The notes: a model not told the origin generated them from the letters alone. A DNA stretch of 64,000 bases from Misgurnus anguillicaudatus (GCF_027580225.2 NC_073342.2:12931001-12995000), one strand, 5' to 3'; shown: positions 39,401 through 48,639, numbered from the stretch's first letter. A program made the numbers and translations.

Positions 39401-40800
39401 GTCATCTGCGTCACATGACGTGACTTACGTGTTATTTGGCGCCCCAGCTGTCTTTTTTGTGCGCCCAGGCTTCGTTTACAGTCTGAGGGAGACGCACACT
39501 GTAAGTTTGAAACAAAAAAACTTGGCAAACATGTCTGAGGATAACACGTCATCTGCGTCACGTGACGTATGATGTGACTGACGTGTTACCTGGCGCCCCA
39601 GCTGTCTTTTTTGTGCGCCCAGGCTTTGTTTACAGTCTGAGTGAGACGCACACTGTAAGTTTGAAAAAAAAAACTTCGCAAACATGTCTGAGGATAACAC
39701 GTCATCCGCGTCACTGCAGTCACGTGACTTTGGTCTCGCGTATGCGCTTCGCGGCAGACGCGGAAGAGAAGACAATGCTAAATAAAGTCGTAATTTTTTG
39801 ACCAAAATGTATTTTCGATGCTTCAACACATTTTGGCTGACCCACTGATGTCGCATGGACTGCTTTGATGGTGTTTTTATTACATGGACAGTATACCATA
39901 CGTAGATTTTCAATGAAGGGACAACAAGCTCTTGGACTAAATATAAAAAATCTTAAACTCCGTTCTGAAGATGAATGGAGGTCTAAAAGTTTGGAACGAC
40001 ATGAGGATTAATGACATTATTTTCATTTTTGGGTGAACTATCCTTTTTATTAAGCAAACCTTAATGTATCTTCATCTTCCAGATGGCAGACAGCAGAACG
40101 GTCAATTTCCCATCGCTGCTCAGTCACATGACCTCCGCCATCCTAAACCACGATGTGCTGGCACTGCCCGTGTTACCCAGGAAACACGGCGTACCCCCCA
40201 TTCGCACCTTTGCCCCATTGGCCAGCACGGTGCCGTGTGACTTCCACTTGCTGAACCTCAGGAGCATCCAGAGCTCGGTAAATAATCGAATAAAGTGTGT
40301 TTGTGTGTGTTAAAATCTCCCGCTGTGAAGACTTGTGTTTGGTTCGAAATGCGGTTTTGCTGCGTTTATATGGACGCGTGTTGCATCCCCATCCTGATAC
40401 TCGGTAGGAGATGCATTTCTGTTGCTGACATTTATTTGATATGGTTGCTCAGCAGGACGCACACTCTCCATCTCCCCATACGGCTCTCCTACTTCACCGC
40501 CTGGGGCTGGACTGTGGTCTGGAGGCTCAAAATCCCGGTTTTAACTGCACGACTACACAAGGCCAGGTCAGAGACGAAACTTATCTTTTCTTTCTTCATA
40601 GTTTACTTTAAGATATTTGTGTACGAGTCTCTGATCTCTTTCCCCAGCTCTCCGTTTCTGGACTTTTTCGTGGGCTGGACGTGCATTTGCTGCAGCCCAT
40701 GTCTTTGTCTCTGATGCACTCCCAGCCTCCGCTTACCAACGACTCCTACGTCAATCTAGAGCCAATGGAAATCTCTGCCTACAAGCTCAAGCTGTGCTAG
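11125..40800 (+). CDS. man2a2: Golgi alpha-mannosidase IIx (MAN2A2), complete
   Basis: Twenty-two coding exons join in frame to 1150 residues plus stop, the human MAN2A2 length. Exons: 11125-11256, 14156-14413, 15301-15445, 18330-18501, 22420-22547, 22695-22868, 23076-23262, 23603-23780, 27349-27551, 28147-28329, 28435-28549, 28632-28699, 28899-29064, 30943-31179, 31328-31450, 31540-31654, 31747-31880, 33896-34037, 34822-34955, 40083-40277, 40456-40566, 40648-40800. All introns are GT-AG. The protein is a type II Golgi membrane enzyme: short cytosolic MKLKKQ, signal anchor about 6-27, coiled-coil stem about 47-75, then GH38 catalytic and beta-sandwich domains. The family trims two mannoses from GlcNAcMan5GlcNAc2 during complex N-glycan maturation. 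By homology to fly GMII, zinc ligands are H175, D177, D289 and H569, the nucleophile is D289 (WAVDPFGHS) and the general acid is D426 (PLGDDFRY). One oddity is HHDAIAGTA where human has HHDAITGTA. The start agrees exactly with mammalian [14 protein letters not shown]2A2 fits far better than MAN2A1. Confidence 0.97.
11597..12024. repeat. Foldback element with CACTGCA ends
   Basis: The left half (CACTGCAGAAATGACTTTCT, CTAGTTTTTAGACAAAAAA, GCTTAAAACAAGC) is mirrored by the right half (GCTTGTTTTAAGC, TTTTGTCTAAAAACTAG, GTCATTTTTTTGCAGTG), giving an almost full-length hairpin with a central loop near 11815. A partial relative is at 24290-24650. Confidence 0.7.
12073..12200 (+). mobile_element. hAT end fragment (TAGGGCTGGGTATCGATT)
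   Basis: The start TAGGGCTGGGTATCGATTCA and repeated GATTC/CGATTC motifs match the 5' end of a common hAT family. No matching inverted 3' end was found before 12785, so it is probably truncated; the right limit is arbitrary. Confidence 0.45.
12785..13281. repeat. Foldback MITE built of TAACCCTGGGTTA palindromes
   Basis: Ends GTAAAGGGGTTTTCACACTG and CAGGTGTGAAAAGCCCTTAA are inverted. The interior has more than ten copies of AACCCTGGGTTA or AACCCTGC/GCAGGGTTA in both orientations. The right end has TTAA, the left GTAA. Confidence 0.75.
13672..13760 (+). repeat. tRNA-SINE remnant
   Basis: ATTCCTGTAACTCAATGGGT followed by GCATTGCATTAGCAACACA and GGGTTTGATAC parallels the SINE at 10478 with a decayed B box. 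No tail is visible. Confidence 0.5.
16757..17536. repeat. TTAA-flanked 780-bp foldback, man2a2 intron 3
   Basis: TTAAAGGGACACTCCACTTT is mirrored by AAAAGTGGAATGTCCCTTTAA with TTAA at both edges. The arms are complementary over most of the length (GCATAGCTTAGCGCAATCC / GGATTGTGTTAAGCTATGC; CCATGTTACAGCAGCAAAG / CTTTGCTGCCGTAACATGG). A second, 5'-truncated copy is at 48120-48589. Confidence 0.8.
19175..19398. repeat. TTAA MITE (GGCGGAGTCCACGATG family), copy 1
   Basis: TTAAAGGCGGAGTCCACGAT is mirrored by ATCATGGACTCCGCCTTTAA with TTAA at both edges. It is nested in the 3.7-kb foldback. A closely similar copy lies at 34113-34356 in the same orientation. Confidence 0.8.
19511..19820. repeat. 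Two-copy 155-bp tandem duplication
   Basis: ACAATACCTTTGATGTGCAT starts at 19511 and again at 19666. The copies run through CAGGATCAGAATCTC and differ at only a few positions (for example TCTGCAGG versus TCCGCGGG), suggesting a recent duplication. Confidence 0.8.
20640..21990. repeat. 23-bp GC-rich minisatellite array
   Basis: About 1.35 kb is made of variants of GCGTTTGGGGCGTAGCATAT GAG (23 bp). At least six near-perfect units lie in a row at about 21127-21290. Other units read GGCGTGTGGGGCGTAGCGTA. The plus strand is G-rich and C-poor. Long minus-strand ORFs across the array are a by-product of the repeat. Confidence 0.9.
23989..24713. mobile_element. hAT element with perfect 8-bp TSD, man2a2 intron 8
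   Basis: Ends TAGGGGTGGGCAATAAACCA and ...GACATCGCCCACCCCTA are inverted. TTATGAAG flanks both sides (23981-23988 and 24714-24721). A lone GGGGTGAACTATCCCTTTAA end of the TTAA family (about 24154-24173) and a CACTGCA-type foldback (24290-24650) are nested within it. Confidence 0.85.
25219..26179. repeat. TTAA-flanked foldback carrying a nested inverted-repeat element
   Basis: TTAAAGGGACAGTTCACCCC and GGGTGAACTATCCATTTAA are inverted ends. ACTCACCCTCATGTTGT is mirrored by ACAACATGAGGGTGAGT. At 25380-26005 a separate element (AGGAATGTCACGATGATTAA at left, ATAATCGTGACAGCCACTA at right) splits the loop. Confidence 0.75.
25380..26005. mobile_element. hAT-like MITE nested in TTAA foldback
   Basis: Ends AGGAATGTCACGATGATT and ATAATCGTGACAGCCACTA are inverted. 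The interior is AT-rich with AATTAACCGTCA-type repeats. No clean target duplication was found. Confidence 0.55.
26180..27062. repeat. Composite repeat, CCTTGAA...GTGGGAACCCTG family, copy A
   Basis: The segment starts at GTGAATCTGGGG with its true left end missing and ends AAGGTGTGGGAACCCTGA. It contains a near-perfect hairpin at 26446-26650 (AAATGGTTCATTGAATTTAA / TTAAATTCAATGAATCATTT) and, at 26672-26940, a repeat starting TCTCGGGTTACGG with GAAGGGAATGAGACGCTGCG. The same arrangement recurs at 32176-32805. Confidence 0.6.
29121..29437. repeat. TTAA-family foldback MITE, man2a2 intron 13
   Basis: TTAGAGGGATAGTTCACCCA and TGGGTGAACTATCCCTTTAA are inverted. The element is almost perfectly palindromic, meeting at CCATAGTAGG / CTACTATGG near 29261-29287. 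It is a member of the abundant AGTTCACCC family, like 47729-48048. Confidence 0.85.
30384..30522. repeat. (AT)n and (TCTA)n microsatellites
   Basis: About 19 uninterrupted AT units (30384-30422) are followed by imperfect TCTA/TCCA units to about 30522, in man2a2 intron 13. Confidence 0.95.
32176..32805. repeat. Composite repeat, CAGGGTTCCCACGG family, copy B
   Basis: Inverted ends CAGGGTTCCCACGGGTCC and GGTGTGGGAACCCTG are complete here. The TCTCGGGTTACGTATGTAAC / GAAGGGAACGAGACGCTGTG insert sits at 32386-32680. The element itself interrupts an hAT end (TAGGGGTGGGCAATAAA) at about 32160-32175. Confidence 0.7.
33209..33834. repeat. TTAA-flanked foldback, man2a2 intron 17
   Basis: TTAAAGGAATAGTCTACTCA is mirrored by TGAGTAGACTATACCTTTAA with TTAA at both edges. 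The arms match over more than 200 bp (ATCATCTGTGTGCGTGCACG / CGCACGCACACAGATGAT). Confidence 0.85.
34113..34356. repeat. TTAA MITE (GGCGGAGTCCAC family), copy 2
   Basis: TTAAAGGCGGAGTCCACAAT and CATCGTGGACTCCGCCTTTAA are inverted and TTAA-bounded. The interior matches 19175-19398 closely (GAAAAGGAGACGGGCCGACT), and this copy has an extra ~25 bp (AGGAGCGTGTCTACTAACCG region). Confidence 0.85.
35555..35934. repeat. Foldback MITE, GGCCCTGTCCCAAATGGC ends
   Basis: GGCCCTGTCCCAAATGGC at the left is mirrored by GCCATTTGGGACAGGGCC at the right, 380 bp in total, in man2a2 intron 19. Confidence 0.75.
36492..37396. repeat. Inverted-repeat element, GGGTGATTCTCACGAAA ends
   Basis: A 17-bp perfect terminal inverted repeat (GGGTGATTCTCACGAAA / TTTCGTGAGAATCACCC) bounds 905 AT-rich bp in intron 19. 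GCGGTAATGA motifs recur inside in both orientations. No transposase ORF is visible. Confidence 0.75.
38217..38294 (+). CDS. man2a2: Candidate in-frame cassette exon in man2a2 intron 19
   Basis: A 78-nt segment is preceded by a pyrimidine-rich tract and ATGCAG and followed by a GTAACA donor. It is open in phase 0, the same phase as the junction between the exons ending at 34955 and starting at 40083, so inclusion would add 26 residues (PLGSYAKV... to ...LGDHKKE) without a frameshift. Mammalian MAN2A2 has no counterpart at this position (between LLLERR and the SLLSHL block). The donor lacks G at +5. It may be a real alternative exon, an exonised repeat fragment or chance. Confidence 0.4.
38734..40050. 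repeat. TTAA-family foldback with tandem-repeat core, man2a2 intron 19
   Basis: TTAAAGGGATAGTTTACCCA and TGGGTGAACTATCC are inverted. Long arms of about 300 bp match (AATACATTTTGGTCAAAAA-type at 38988 and its mirror at 39799; GACTTTATT / AATAAAGTC). The right end has lost a clean TTAA. The core is the tandem array at 39100-39720. The right edge lies about 30 bp from the exon at 40083. Confidence 0.75.
39100..39720. repeat. Four-copy ~150-bp tandem array
   Basis: Units share TGACGTGTTAT, GCGCCCCAGCTGT, GGCTTCGTTTACAGTCTGAG, GCACACTGTAAGTTTGAAAA and CTGAGGATAACACGTCATC. The GCTGT landmark recurs at about 39145, 39302, 39449 and 39600. Each unit carries CACGTGAC and TGACGT motifs. Confidence 0.9.
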
Positions 40801-42650
40801 GACAAAGTTGCACCCGAGCCAGGCTCTCCCTTTGGACCCTGTGTCAGCAAAAGCAGAGAGCCACAGCCGGATGAACGGAGGACTCTGTCGGAGATCGTTT
40901 ATCCAGTCCAAAATTAAGAAAATATAACACGAAGGAACTAAACAGGAATATGAGCATGTTCCAGCCGAACGTAGCCGAAATTATATAATTGAGCGTGTTT
41001 TTATTGGACATAGCACAAATTGTTATGCTGAACCCTCGCCACCGCAGATTCTTTTTAAAACGGTCACCCCTGGAGTTTGTACTGTATGTAAATATTTTAA
41101 AGCTATACAATTGGATCTATACAAACATGTGGGACGCGGTGCAATATGTGATGCCGTCTTTCATTGTGTGTTTTTTACTCAAGGCCTTGGAAGCTACGCT
41201 CAAGTCATTTTCACGTGAGCTCGCTTTACTTCGTTTTACTTCACCTCTGATGTGGATGGCGAACGCATGATGATTTTTATGAATGTCACTCACGACAGCC
41301 TGTGGTCGGGTCTCGCTCTCTCATTGGTTGGTTATTTCGCAGGTGACAGCTGAGATACATAAGCTGACATTGGGATGTTTCCTGAACTTTATTGAAAAAT
41401 GACGCTGCTTTTTAATAAGCTAGCTATGAATTATCCTCTAAAGCATTTTTATTTTCACTTTTTTGTAGGGTGTTGCATTTGGCACAGTACCGGTTTTTGA
41501 GTTGCCGAATGTTTGTTTATACTGCTTGTGTTATCTTGTATGCAGGTCTGAGCCGTATGTTAGCCTGTATTTGAATTGGACTTCAATGATACGCAGCATT
41601 GTCTTATTTCCAAGCTTTTCAAAGAGCTCCTAGATCAGTTTAGTTACATCAATACATATTGGAAGCCTCTTTGTTTGCTTGAATACCTTCTGTATATTCG
41701 AGTAAATGAAACAACATGACTTGTATTCGACTGCCAATTACCACGCTAAAAATTGTGGTCTGCTGTTAAAAACGTACTTCGGGCCTTATCTACTATCACT
41801 TGTAGGGGTTTTCAAACTGGGGTACGGGGGGCCTCCAAGAGGTCCCCAGAAAATGCCCTTATTATTACTTTATGATCTTTACAACTTCTTGGCAATATAT
41901 ATCCTTGTAAAGCTGCTACGACACAAGATTTATTGTCAAAGCTGCTGCAGTACAAATAAATAGTTTATACATCCAGCATTACTCTTAACTGTAGCCAATT
42001 ATATTCGTTAAAGATATAAATTGATATATATTTTAGGTAGAGGGTCCCTCGCAAACGTTTCATTGTATTTGAGGGGGTCCTTGGTATTATAAAGTTTGAA
42101 AACCCCTGGTGTAGCAGACCTTGCTTCTGTCGGTCACCTCAGTAGCCTAAATCAGACAATTGCCTCCTCGCAAACTGTGTCGTGTCTCATCTCATACTGT
42201 ACATGTATGCTTTAAACACTAGCTAGATTTTAATTTAAATTACGGAATGATATTCCCGCTCGTCTGTGTTTCAACACTACATTTGATTATCTCTCCGCGG
42301 CGAACCGGCTTTCCCAGCTAATCAGGTTCCACAGTAGCATCCTATCAGGAACGTCATAACGGCGAGTATGAATAACGAGAGCCAAGCGTCTGTTCGTTTG
42401 CTTGGTACACGCTTTGGCTCCGGGCGCAGGTATCTTTGATAATTCAGCCTGTTGTTATTCATTTTCATACTTTCTTTCTCTCTCTCTGTATGTGTGTGTG
42501 TCGCCATGCTTATGTTGTGCATACATTTTCCTTGATTTGTGTAGTCGAAGGATTTTGTTTTGACTGAGAATTTGAAATGTGTTTCCCAACAGGAACGTGT
42601 TAAAGATATTAAAGTGGCCGTTTAATAAAGATCAGACATTAACATGTGTA
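40801..42650 (+). other. man2a2: man2a2 3' UTR with polyadenylation signal
   Basis: Sequence after the TAG at 40798-40800 runs without recognisable coding potential to a canonical AATAAA at 42624-42629, followed by a GT-rich stretch. An earlier AATAAA at 41955 lies inside the repeat at 41803-42108. The UTR end is inferred from the signal. (CT)n/(GT)n tracts occur at 42470-42505. Confidence 0.55.
41803..42108. mobile_element. hAT-like MITE within the man2a2 3' UTR
   Basis: TAGGGGTTTTCAAACTGGGG at the left and AAAGTTTGAAAACCCCTG at the right are inverted ends. A clean duplication is not visible. It lies between the man2a2 stop and the AATAAA at 42624, so it would be transcribed. Confidence 0.65.
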
Positions 42651-43624
42651 CTTAATGGAGTCAATCTGTGTAGTTTTGAGAGAGATGGGTGCCATTCATA
42701 GTTTTTATATTATTGTTCTTCAAAGACAGGGGGCAGTAGAGAGTCATCTACGTTGTGAGTTGGGCTGTTTATCAAACTGAAGGCTGCATCCTTCTGAGGT
42801 CGCATTTGTAGGCTGCATACGTCTTATTTCAGAATATTAATAATTGTAAAGCTTACTATTATACTTAGTTAAACATAAATTGTTGTAATATGCTTATGAC
42901 TTGCATAGTTAACTGAAAAGAACTAGGCTTGGTGACGTATGCAGCCTACGGAGGATGCAGCCTTGGATGCAAAAGTGTTGAATACTTTTTATATCAAACC
43001 ACAGACGGTAATGGCCAGAACATCACATACTGACTCTGTGGTCTGTACCCCTGGACAGCTGACCTTACACAGAGCTGACAGGTCTGAGGAAATCAGTGCT
43101 GCCCTTTCGCTTTTTTCTTTTTTTTAGATGCCCTTCAATGCTCAGCTGAGACCAGATTTGGTTTCACCTACTAGGTAAAGGCGTAAAAGGCAGATTTGCT
43201 CAGTGCGTTTGAGAAAGAAGCCATTCCTCTTAATAAATATGTCAGTGATGTGAGGCGAGACGGCAATAAAATTCAATCTCACAGCTAAAGACTTTAATAA
43301 GATGTGAGAGGTGCTGATATAGATTGAGATGTTTTTTTTTTTTAAAGGATTAGTGCTCTAAAAATGACAATTTGGTCATTGCTTACTCACCCACAGGTTT
43401 TCTTTTCTTTTGTGCAATACACATTTGGGCTTTTCAGAATATACAAAGCCATTATTTTTAATACAATAAAAAGCAATGTATATCTACAGGAGACGGCGGT
43501 AGATGTTCAGTGATTATTGAGTGCATAAAAAGCTATTGTACGGTTTTAAAATACACATGAGTCATACACTACTATGGCTTTTGGCTATTATATGGACTGT
43601 TTTGTATCATCTTTATTGTTTCAC

Positions 43625-44203
43625 AGAGCAGTGGCGGTCGATATCTCATCTTCCGAGGACGCAAAAAACGAAATATGTGTTTAGGGTGTCGTGTGTGGCT
43701 CGTCATGTCAAATTATGTCATGTAAACCTATGTTCATTGCCAGTGGCGGCTCGTGACTGCTTATAAGAGGGGTGCAAATTTTAAATATGTGTTCGGAGTG
43801 TCATGTGTGTTGTTTGTGTTTTTAAAATGTGTGTTTTTTGCGTCATGTGAACCATGTGCATCACGTGTTTTGTCAAAATAAGTGCCTGCTGCATACGCGT
43901 CAAAACCATTTATGACAAAAGAGACGCTCATGTTCACAAAATACACGCAAGACACTAACTTAACAGTAAACTCTGATTACGCATGAGATTATGCGAGTAT
44001 CTGGCAAACGCGAGCGTCTCTTTTATCATAAACCCTTTACACATGTGTGCAGCAGGCACTTATTTTGACAAAACATGTGATGCACATAGGTTCACTCGAT
44101 GCGCAGAACACATATTTTGACATGACGATCCATACACATGACGATGTTTTGTCGAGTTTCGCATCCGTGCCGCCTCGGAAAAGAAGTCACGAGCCGCCAC
44201 AAA
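43625..44203. repeat. Foldback element, GTGGCGGCTCGTGAC ends
   Basis: CAGTGGCGGCTCGTGACTGC (43741) is mirrored by GTCACGAGCCGCCAC ending at 44200. A second, diverged left end (CAGTGGCGGTCG) is at 43625. The interior repeats CATGTGATGCACAT and ACATATTTTGACATGAC, related to 5330-5410. Confidence 0.65.
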
Positions 44204-44741
44204 GGAGATAAAAAATATGACCGCTTTTAGACCGACGCAAGGCTAAGTAAATGTGACCTTGCCTGTAAAAACTCAGCTCAAGTCATTTTTTGACAGTGAT
44301 GTACTGTTAATGTAAAAAACATTCTGTGAAAATATAACCTTGATATCTTTAATACTGACTGAGGCCAAAATGTCTGACAATTCAAAAGATTGAAAATGTA
44401 AAGTGAAATCAAACTTTTATGCTCCTGATCTCATCATTGGATTGAGAATTTAGACTTTATATTTCACAGACAGGGTCGAAAATTGTATTTTCATATTTGG
44501 GTGAACTGTTACTTTATCTGAGAACTAATTGGCTTGTGAGTGAATAAAGGATATAGATACAGCAGACGACTCTGGGCCTGATCCGTGCCGAAGTCAGGGG
44601 CTCTGGAGTTGTCTGTTGGTAAACTTGATAGCTACTCATCTGATATGTGCACTAACGTGATGTGTAAACATGCTTATATTCTTTAGAAAGACATGAAGGC
44701 CTCGTACACACTGCATTTAAATTCGGTTGTCACTTTACCGT

Positions 44742-45178
44742 TTAACTTATTCCCCGCCAGACATTTTTTGAAAAGTTGCTCGCCAACATTTTTTGTGTTT
44801 TTTACAAAAGTTTCACAAAATGCCTTCCAGGAAAATTTTCTTCTAAAAGTATATAAACATACAAATATATCAAATGAAAAAACTTAAATATGGGTAGTTT
44901 TCTTTAAAAATAAAATTATTTTCGCAAAAGCTGAAATAATTGCATTTTTGTGAAGGGATTTTGTTAGAGATCAGATTCAGAACGATTATCAAAACACAGA
45001 GTTTAAAATTACTTAATAACATTTTGGCTTCAGTTTTTTCATAAATTGCATAAGTGCGGCATCTAGTGGATAATCGCAGTATTGCAGATTAACATAAAAA
45101 TTCATCAGGAAAAAGTTTTTATGCACATTTTTTCTCTTAATTGACGAGATAACTCGTCAATGGCGGGGAAAGAGTTAA
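44742..45178. repeat. TTAA-flanked foldback, CCCCGCCA ends
   Basis: TTAACTTATTCCCCGCCAGA and AATGGCGGGGAAAGAGTTAA are inverted and TTAA-bounded. A decayed relative starts at about 49398 (TTTAACTCTTTCCATGCC). Confidence 0.75.
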
Positions 45179-45360
45179 CACACACACTCTGCATAGTGTG
45201 TACATAACCGAACTGAACTTAACTAGTTGTAAATGAGGGACTTAAATGTGCAGCATTGACATGACGGGTCTCTTTTGTCCATAATGCACAAGCGTTTGCT
45301 GACTAGTGTTGCCAGATCTTGCACGAAAAATACAGCGAACAATAAAAATCTAACTCTGGG

Positions 45361-45788
45361 TTCGCACCAGCCGCGTTTGAGGCGTCAAATTTGCGTCTAC
45401 CACATCTAGTTGAACATTTTGACATTACTTGCTTCATTCACGCGTGAAAGCCGTGCCTGAAATTCTAGTCATCGAGACATTTATACAGAAATTCACGACT
45501 CTGCTCGCTTCCTGTAATCACGTCACTACTAGAGCAAGCTCCTGATTGGTTAACGTGGTGCATTTTTACGGCAAAAATGTTCAAATTTTTCAACTTGCGC
45601 GTTTCCCGCGACAATGCTCAATTTGCTGCATTTGAGCGAACTAGATGCGCGAATGAGGCGGAATCGCGTCTAACGCGGCCCGCTAAATGCCTCATTCGTG
45701 CCGTGAGACCTCCAGACGCGCGTAAACGGGTCTTCACATTGACTTAACATTGAAATCACTTGACGCCTCTACTGCGGCTGGTGTGAAT
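45361..45788. repeat. Foldback MITE, TTCGCACCAGCCGCG family, copy 1
   Basis: TTCGCACCAGCCGCGTTTGA is mirrored by GCCTCTACTGCGGCTGGTGTGAA. GC-rich arms share CGCGTCTA-type and GCATTTGAG motifs. A relative is at 49800-50205 and a fragment near 33010-33110. Confidence 0.65.
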
Positions 45789-46142
45789 AATAGGCTGAAA
45801 AAAATTTTGAACAAAATTTTGGAACCGGAAGCTTTTCATTTTAATAACACCCAAAACTTGATCGCTTCATGAGGCAAAAGCCATAAACGGTTAAGCGCCA
45901 TGAACGGTGAATAAAAAGAGGAGGACCTGGCAACACTGCAAGACGCTGAGAGAAGCAGCCTCACAAATGCGTACAACACACAAAGCCAAGATGGTGGTTT
46001 ATTGCAAAACATAGCACATACTAATTTGGTCAAGGTTGTGAATAATAACCACGCGAGACGGCAAAACGTTGCTATGGTTACCTCTGTGTCAATCATCGCA
46101 GTTTCAGAAGTGAGTCTTGTTCCGTAGATAAATCAAACAATC

Positions 46143-46446
46143 ATTTAGGGCAGTGGTTCTCAAACTGGGGTCCGGGGCCCCCAGGGGGGCCGCGAGATGG
46201 TGCCAGGGAGGGCCCAGTTTTATGACATTTTTATAAAATACATTAATTTATCATGAATTCTGTGAAATTTAACCTAAAAAAATAAGGCAGCACTACTTTG
46301 TATAATTTAATGCTTTGTTTTATTAAAATGTGAAGTTTTAGAACTGTTTTTTGTCATAAATTCTCTTTGGGGGGGGGCCGCGAAGGAATGCACCGTACAC
46401 AAAGGGGGCCGCACGCTGAAAAAGTTTGAGAACCACTGATTTAGGG
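46143..46446. mobile_element. hAT MITE with perfect 8-bp TSD
   Basis: CAGTGGTTCTCAAACTGGGG (from 46151) and AAAGTTTGAGAACCACTG (to 46438) are inverted ends. ATTTAGGG flanks both sides (46143-46150 and 46439-46446), a perfect duplication. Confidence 0.9.
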
Positions 46447-46449
46447 AAT

Positions 46450-47330
46450 TCACTCCCGCATGGGGTTGTCACTCTCAAAATGTGTACGGGGTTAAAGTGT
46501 ATGTATTTTACTTTGGATGTGAGACGGACATCATCTCAAACAATCATCTCTAAATGCGCTTTTAAGATCACTAAGACAAACTTATTACATCGCACCACAG
46601 ATTCAGCCTAAATGAATAATTTGAGAGAACAGAAATAGTGCCTCGTCTCTCAGGAGCTAAAGATCCGCGCCAATTGTTCGGCCCATTAACGAGGCAGATA
46701 AAATCAATTAAGTTATAGTAAAACATCAGAGAAGGATAATAAGGTGCTCTGCAGATAGAGTAAAAATAAAACGATGACAGCACCGCTCTTGTACTATTAG
46801 TCAAAGACACGGCTGTTACATTAGCGTCCGAACGACAAATCAATGCAAGAGAGTGCGGTGCGGCCTAGAAAAGCTGCAAGTTAATTTTCAATATTCTCTA
46901 AGAAGTGCACTTCGAAGAGAGAAATCAACATGATACCTCTCCCAAAAGTACTTGGACTATCAGTCTTTCCATCTTATTGCTCAATTAGTATGTACATAGC
47001 AGCCGCAATCTCACTCACAATGCCAAGTAGGCAGAAGCTTCGGGCATTGAATATGAGCTTCCATTCCTCCCAGCTGAACTAATTATAGAAAGCATTTTAA
47101 ATGGGCCATTTCCATAAACTGGATCTCTTCTTCCTCATCTGGGATCCGAGAGGAAAAAGTATGCGTACGCTTTTCTCCGCTGTCATGAGTTTCGACCTCG
47201 TATCAAGTACGCATGAAATATTTATGATCACCCACTGCACACTTCACTTAGCAAAGCACACAACGTGTGGGTTATTCATATATAGACAGATTGTATGCTA
47301 CTTCACATGAATTATGGGATGGAACCCACA
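46450..47330. promoter_or_regulatory. Repeat-free island, candidate conserved non-coding element
   Basis: It has no inverted-repeat structure and no long ORF, is compositionally complex, and has clustered homeodomain-type ATTA cores (CAATTAAG near 46706, CTAATTATAG near 47079) in an otherwise repeat-saturated spacer. Function is inferred from these features only. Confidence 0.3.
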
Positions 47331-47728
47331 CAAGTAGGTACAAAAAACGTCTTCACTGATATTCAAGTGCTTTTAAATAAACACAGACACAACAGATGTT
47401 TGCAGTTAATTTCATTACTGCAGTATTGACAGTTTAATAAAACTGCTAAATGTCTTAATACACTTTTTAAGCTGTCACTGGGGTGTTACTCTTCCAAAAA
47501 GTACACTTTTGTAGCTAAAGAGTGTATGTTAGTACCTCAAAGGCACCAAATGTTTACATATCCGTACGTAAATGGTAAATATTAGGACCCTTTAAAAGAG
47601 TACCAGTGACAGTTTTTGCACTTTTTTTGAGAGTTTATGATGCTGAAAGCTGTTGAAACAAACTCGTTTGTGTTGTTTTCATGTTGGTATCATTTCTATT
47701 CAAAGTTGGACATGGGGTATATTCACAC

Positions 47729-48048
47729 TTAAAGGGATAGTTCACCAAAAAATGAAAATCTGTCATCATTTACTCGCTCTTAAATTTTTTAGTTTTCTTC
47801 TACAAAGGAAGTTATTTTGAACAATGGTTATAACCAAGCAGATTTGGAGCACCATTGACTTCCATAGTATTTAAAAATAACACTATAGAAGTGAATGGTG
47901 CCCCAGATCGGTTTGGTTATTAACATGTTTCAAAATATCTTTCTTTACGTGTTCAGCAGGAAAAAAATGAAATGTATACAGGATTGAAACAACTTGAGGG
48001 TGATTAAATGATGACAGAATTTTCATTTTCAGTGAACTATCCCTTTAA
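47729..48048. repeat. TTAA-flanked foldback MITE
   Basis: TTAAAGGGATAGTTCACCAA and CAGTGAACTATCCCTTTAA are inverted, with TTAA at both edges. The middle palindrome is around ACTTCCATAGTATTT / AACACTATAGAAGT. It is a sister of 29121-29437. Confidence 0.85.
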
Positions 48049-48119
48049 TATCTAAAATTTTGAAAGCAGTGTTAATTTTGTTGCGTGATTGTAAACAGTG
48101 GCTCCAAGCGATTTGTCCG

Positions 48120-48589
48120 TGCATCGCATCAGATTTTTTAAAATTATGCTCATTTTCCAGCTCCCCTAGAGTTAAACATTCGATCTCTACCCTTCTGGAA
48201 TCCATTCAGCCGATCTCCGGGTCTGGCAGTACCACTTTTAGCATAGCTTAGCATAATCCATTGAATTTGATTAGACCATTAGCATCGTGGTATAAAATAT
48301 CCAAAGTTATTATATCCAAAGTAGTTATTTCGTGTACAAGGACCGACAGAAAATGCCATAACATGGCTGCAGGAGGCGCAAGATATTACGTACTGCCCGA
48401 AAATACTCCCCCTGGAAACTTTTAATAGCTTTTTGGTTATTTTTTAGCGTGATGCTAATGGTCTAATCAGATTCAATGGATTATGCTAAGCTATGCTAAA
48501 AGTGGTACCGCCAGATCTGGAGCTCAGCTGAATGGATTCCAAAACGGTAAAAATCAAATGTTTTTTTGAAAATAAGCATATTCCTTTAA
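48120..48589. repeat. 5'-truncated copy of the 16757-17536 foldback
   Basis: It shares GCTCATTTTCCAGCTC, CCGATCTCCGGGTCTGGC, GCATAGCTTAGCATAATCC and the mirrored right arm ending ATTCCTTTAA with the intron-3 element, but lacks its left terminus. Confidence 0.75.
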
Positions 48590-48639
48590 GGTGCACTATG
48601 CGCTTGTATGGCACATTTTTAATCTGTAGCAGACTAGTT

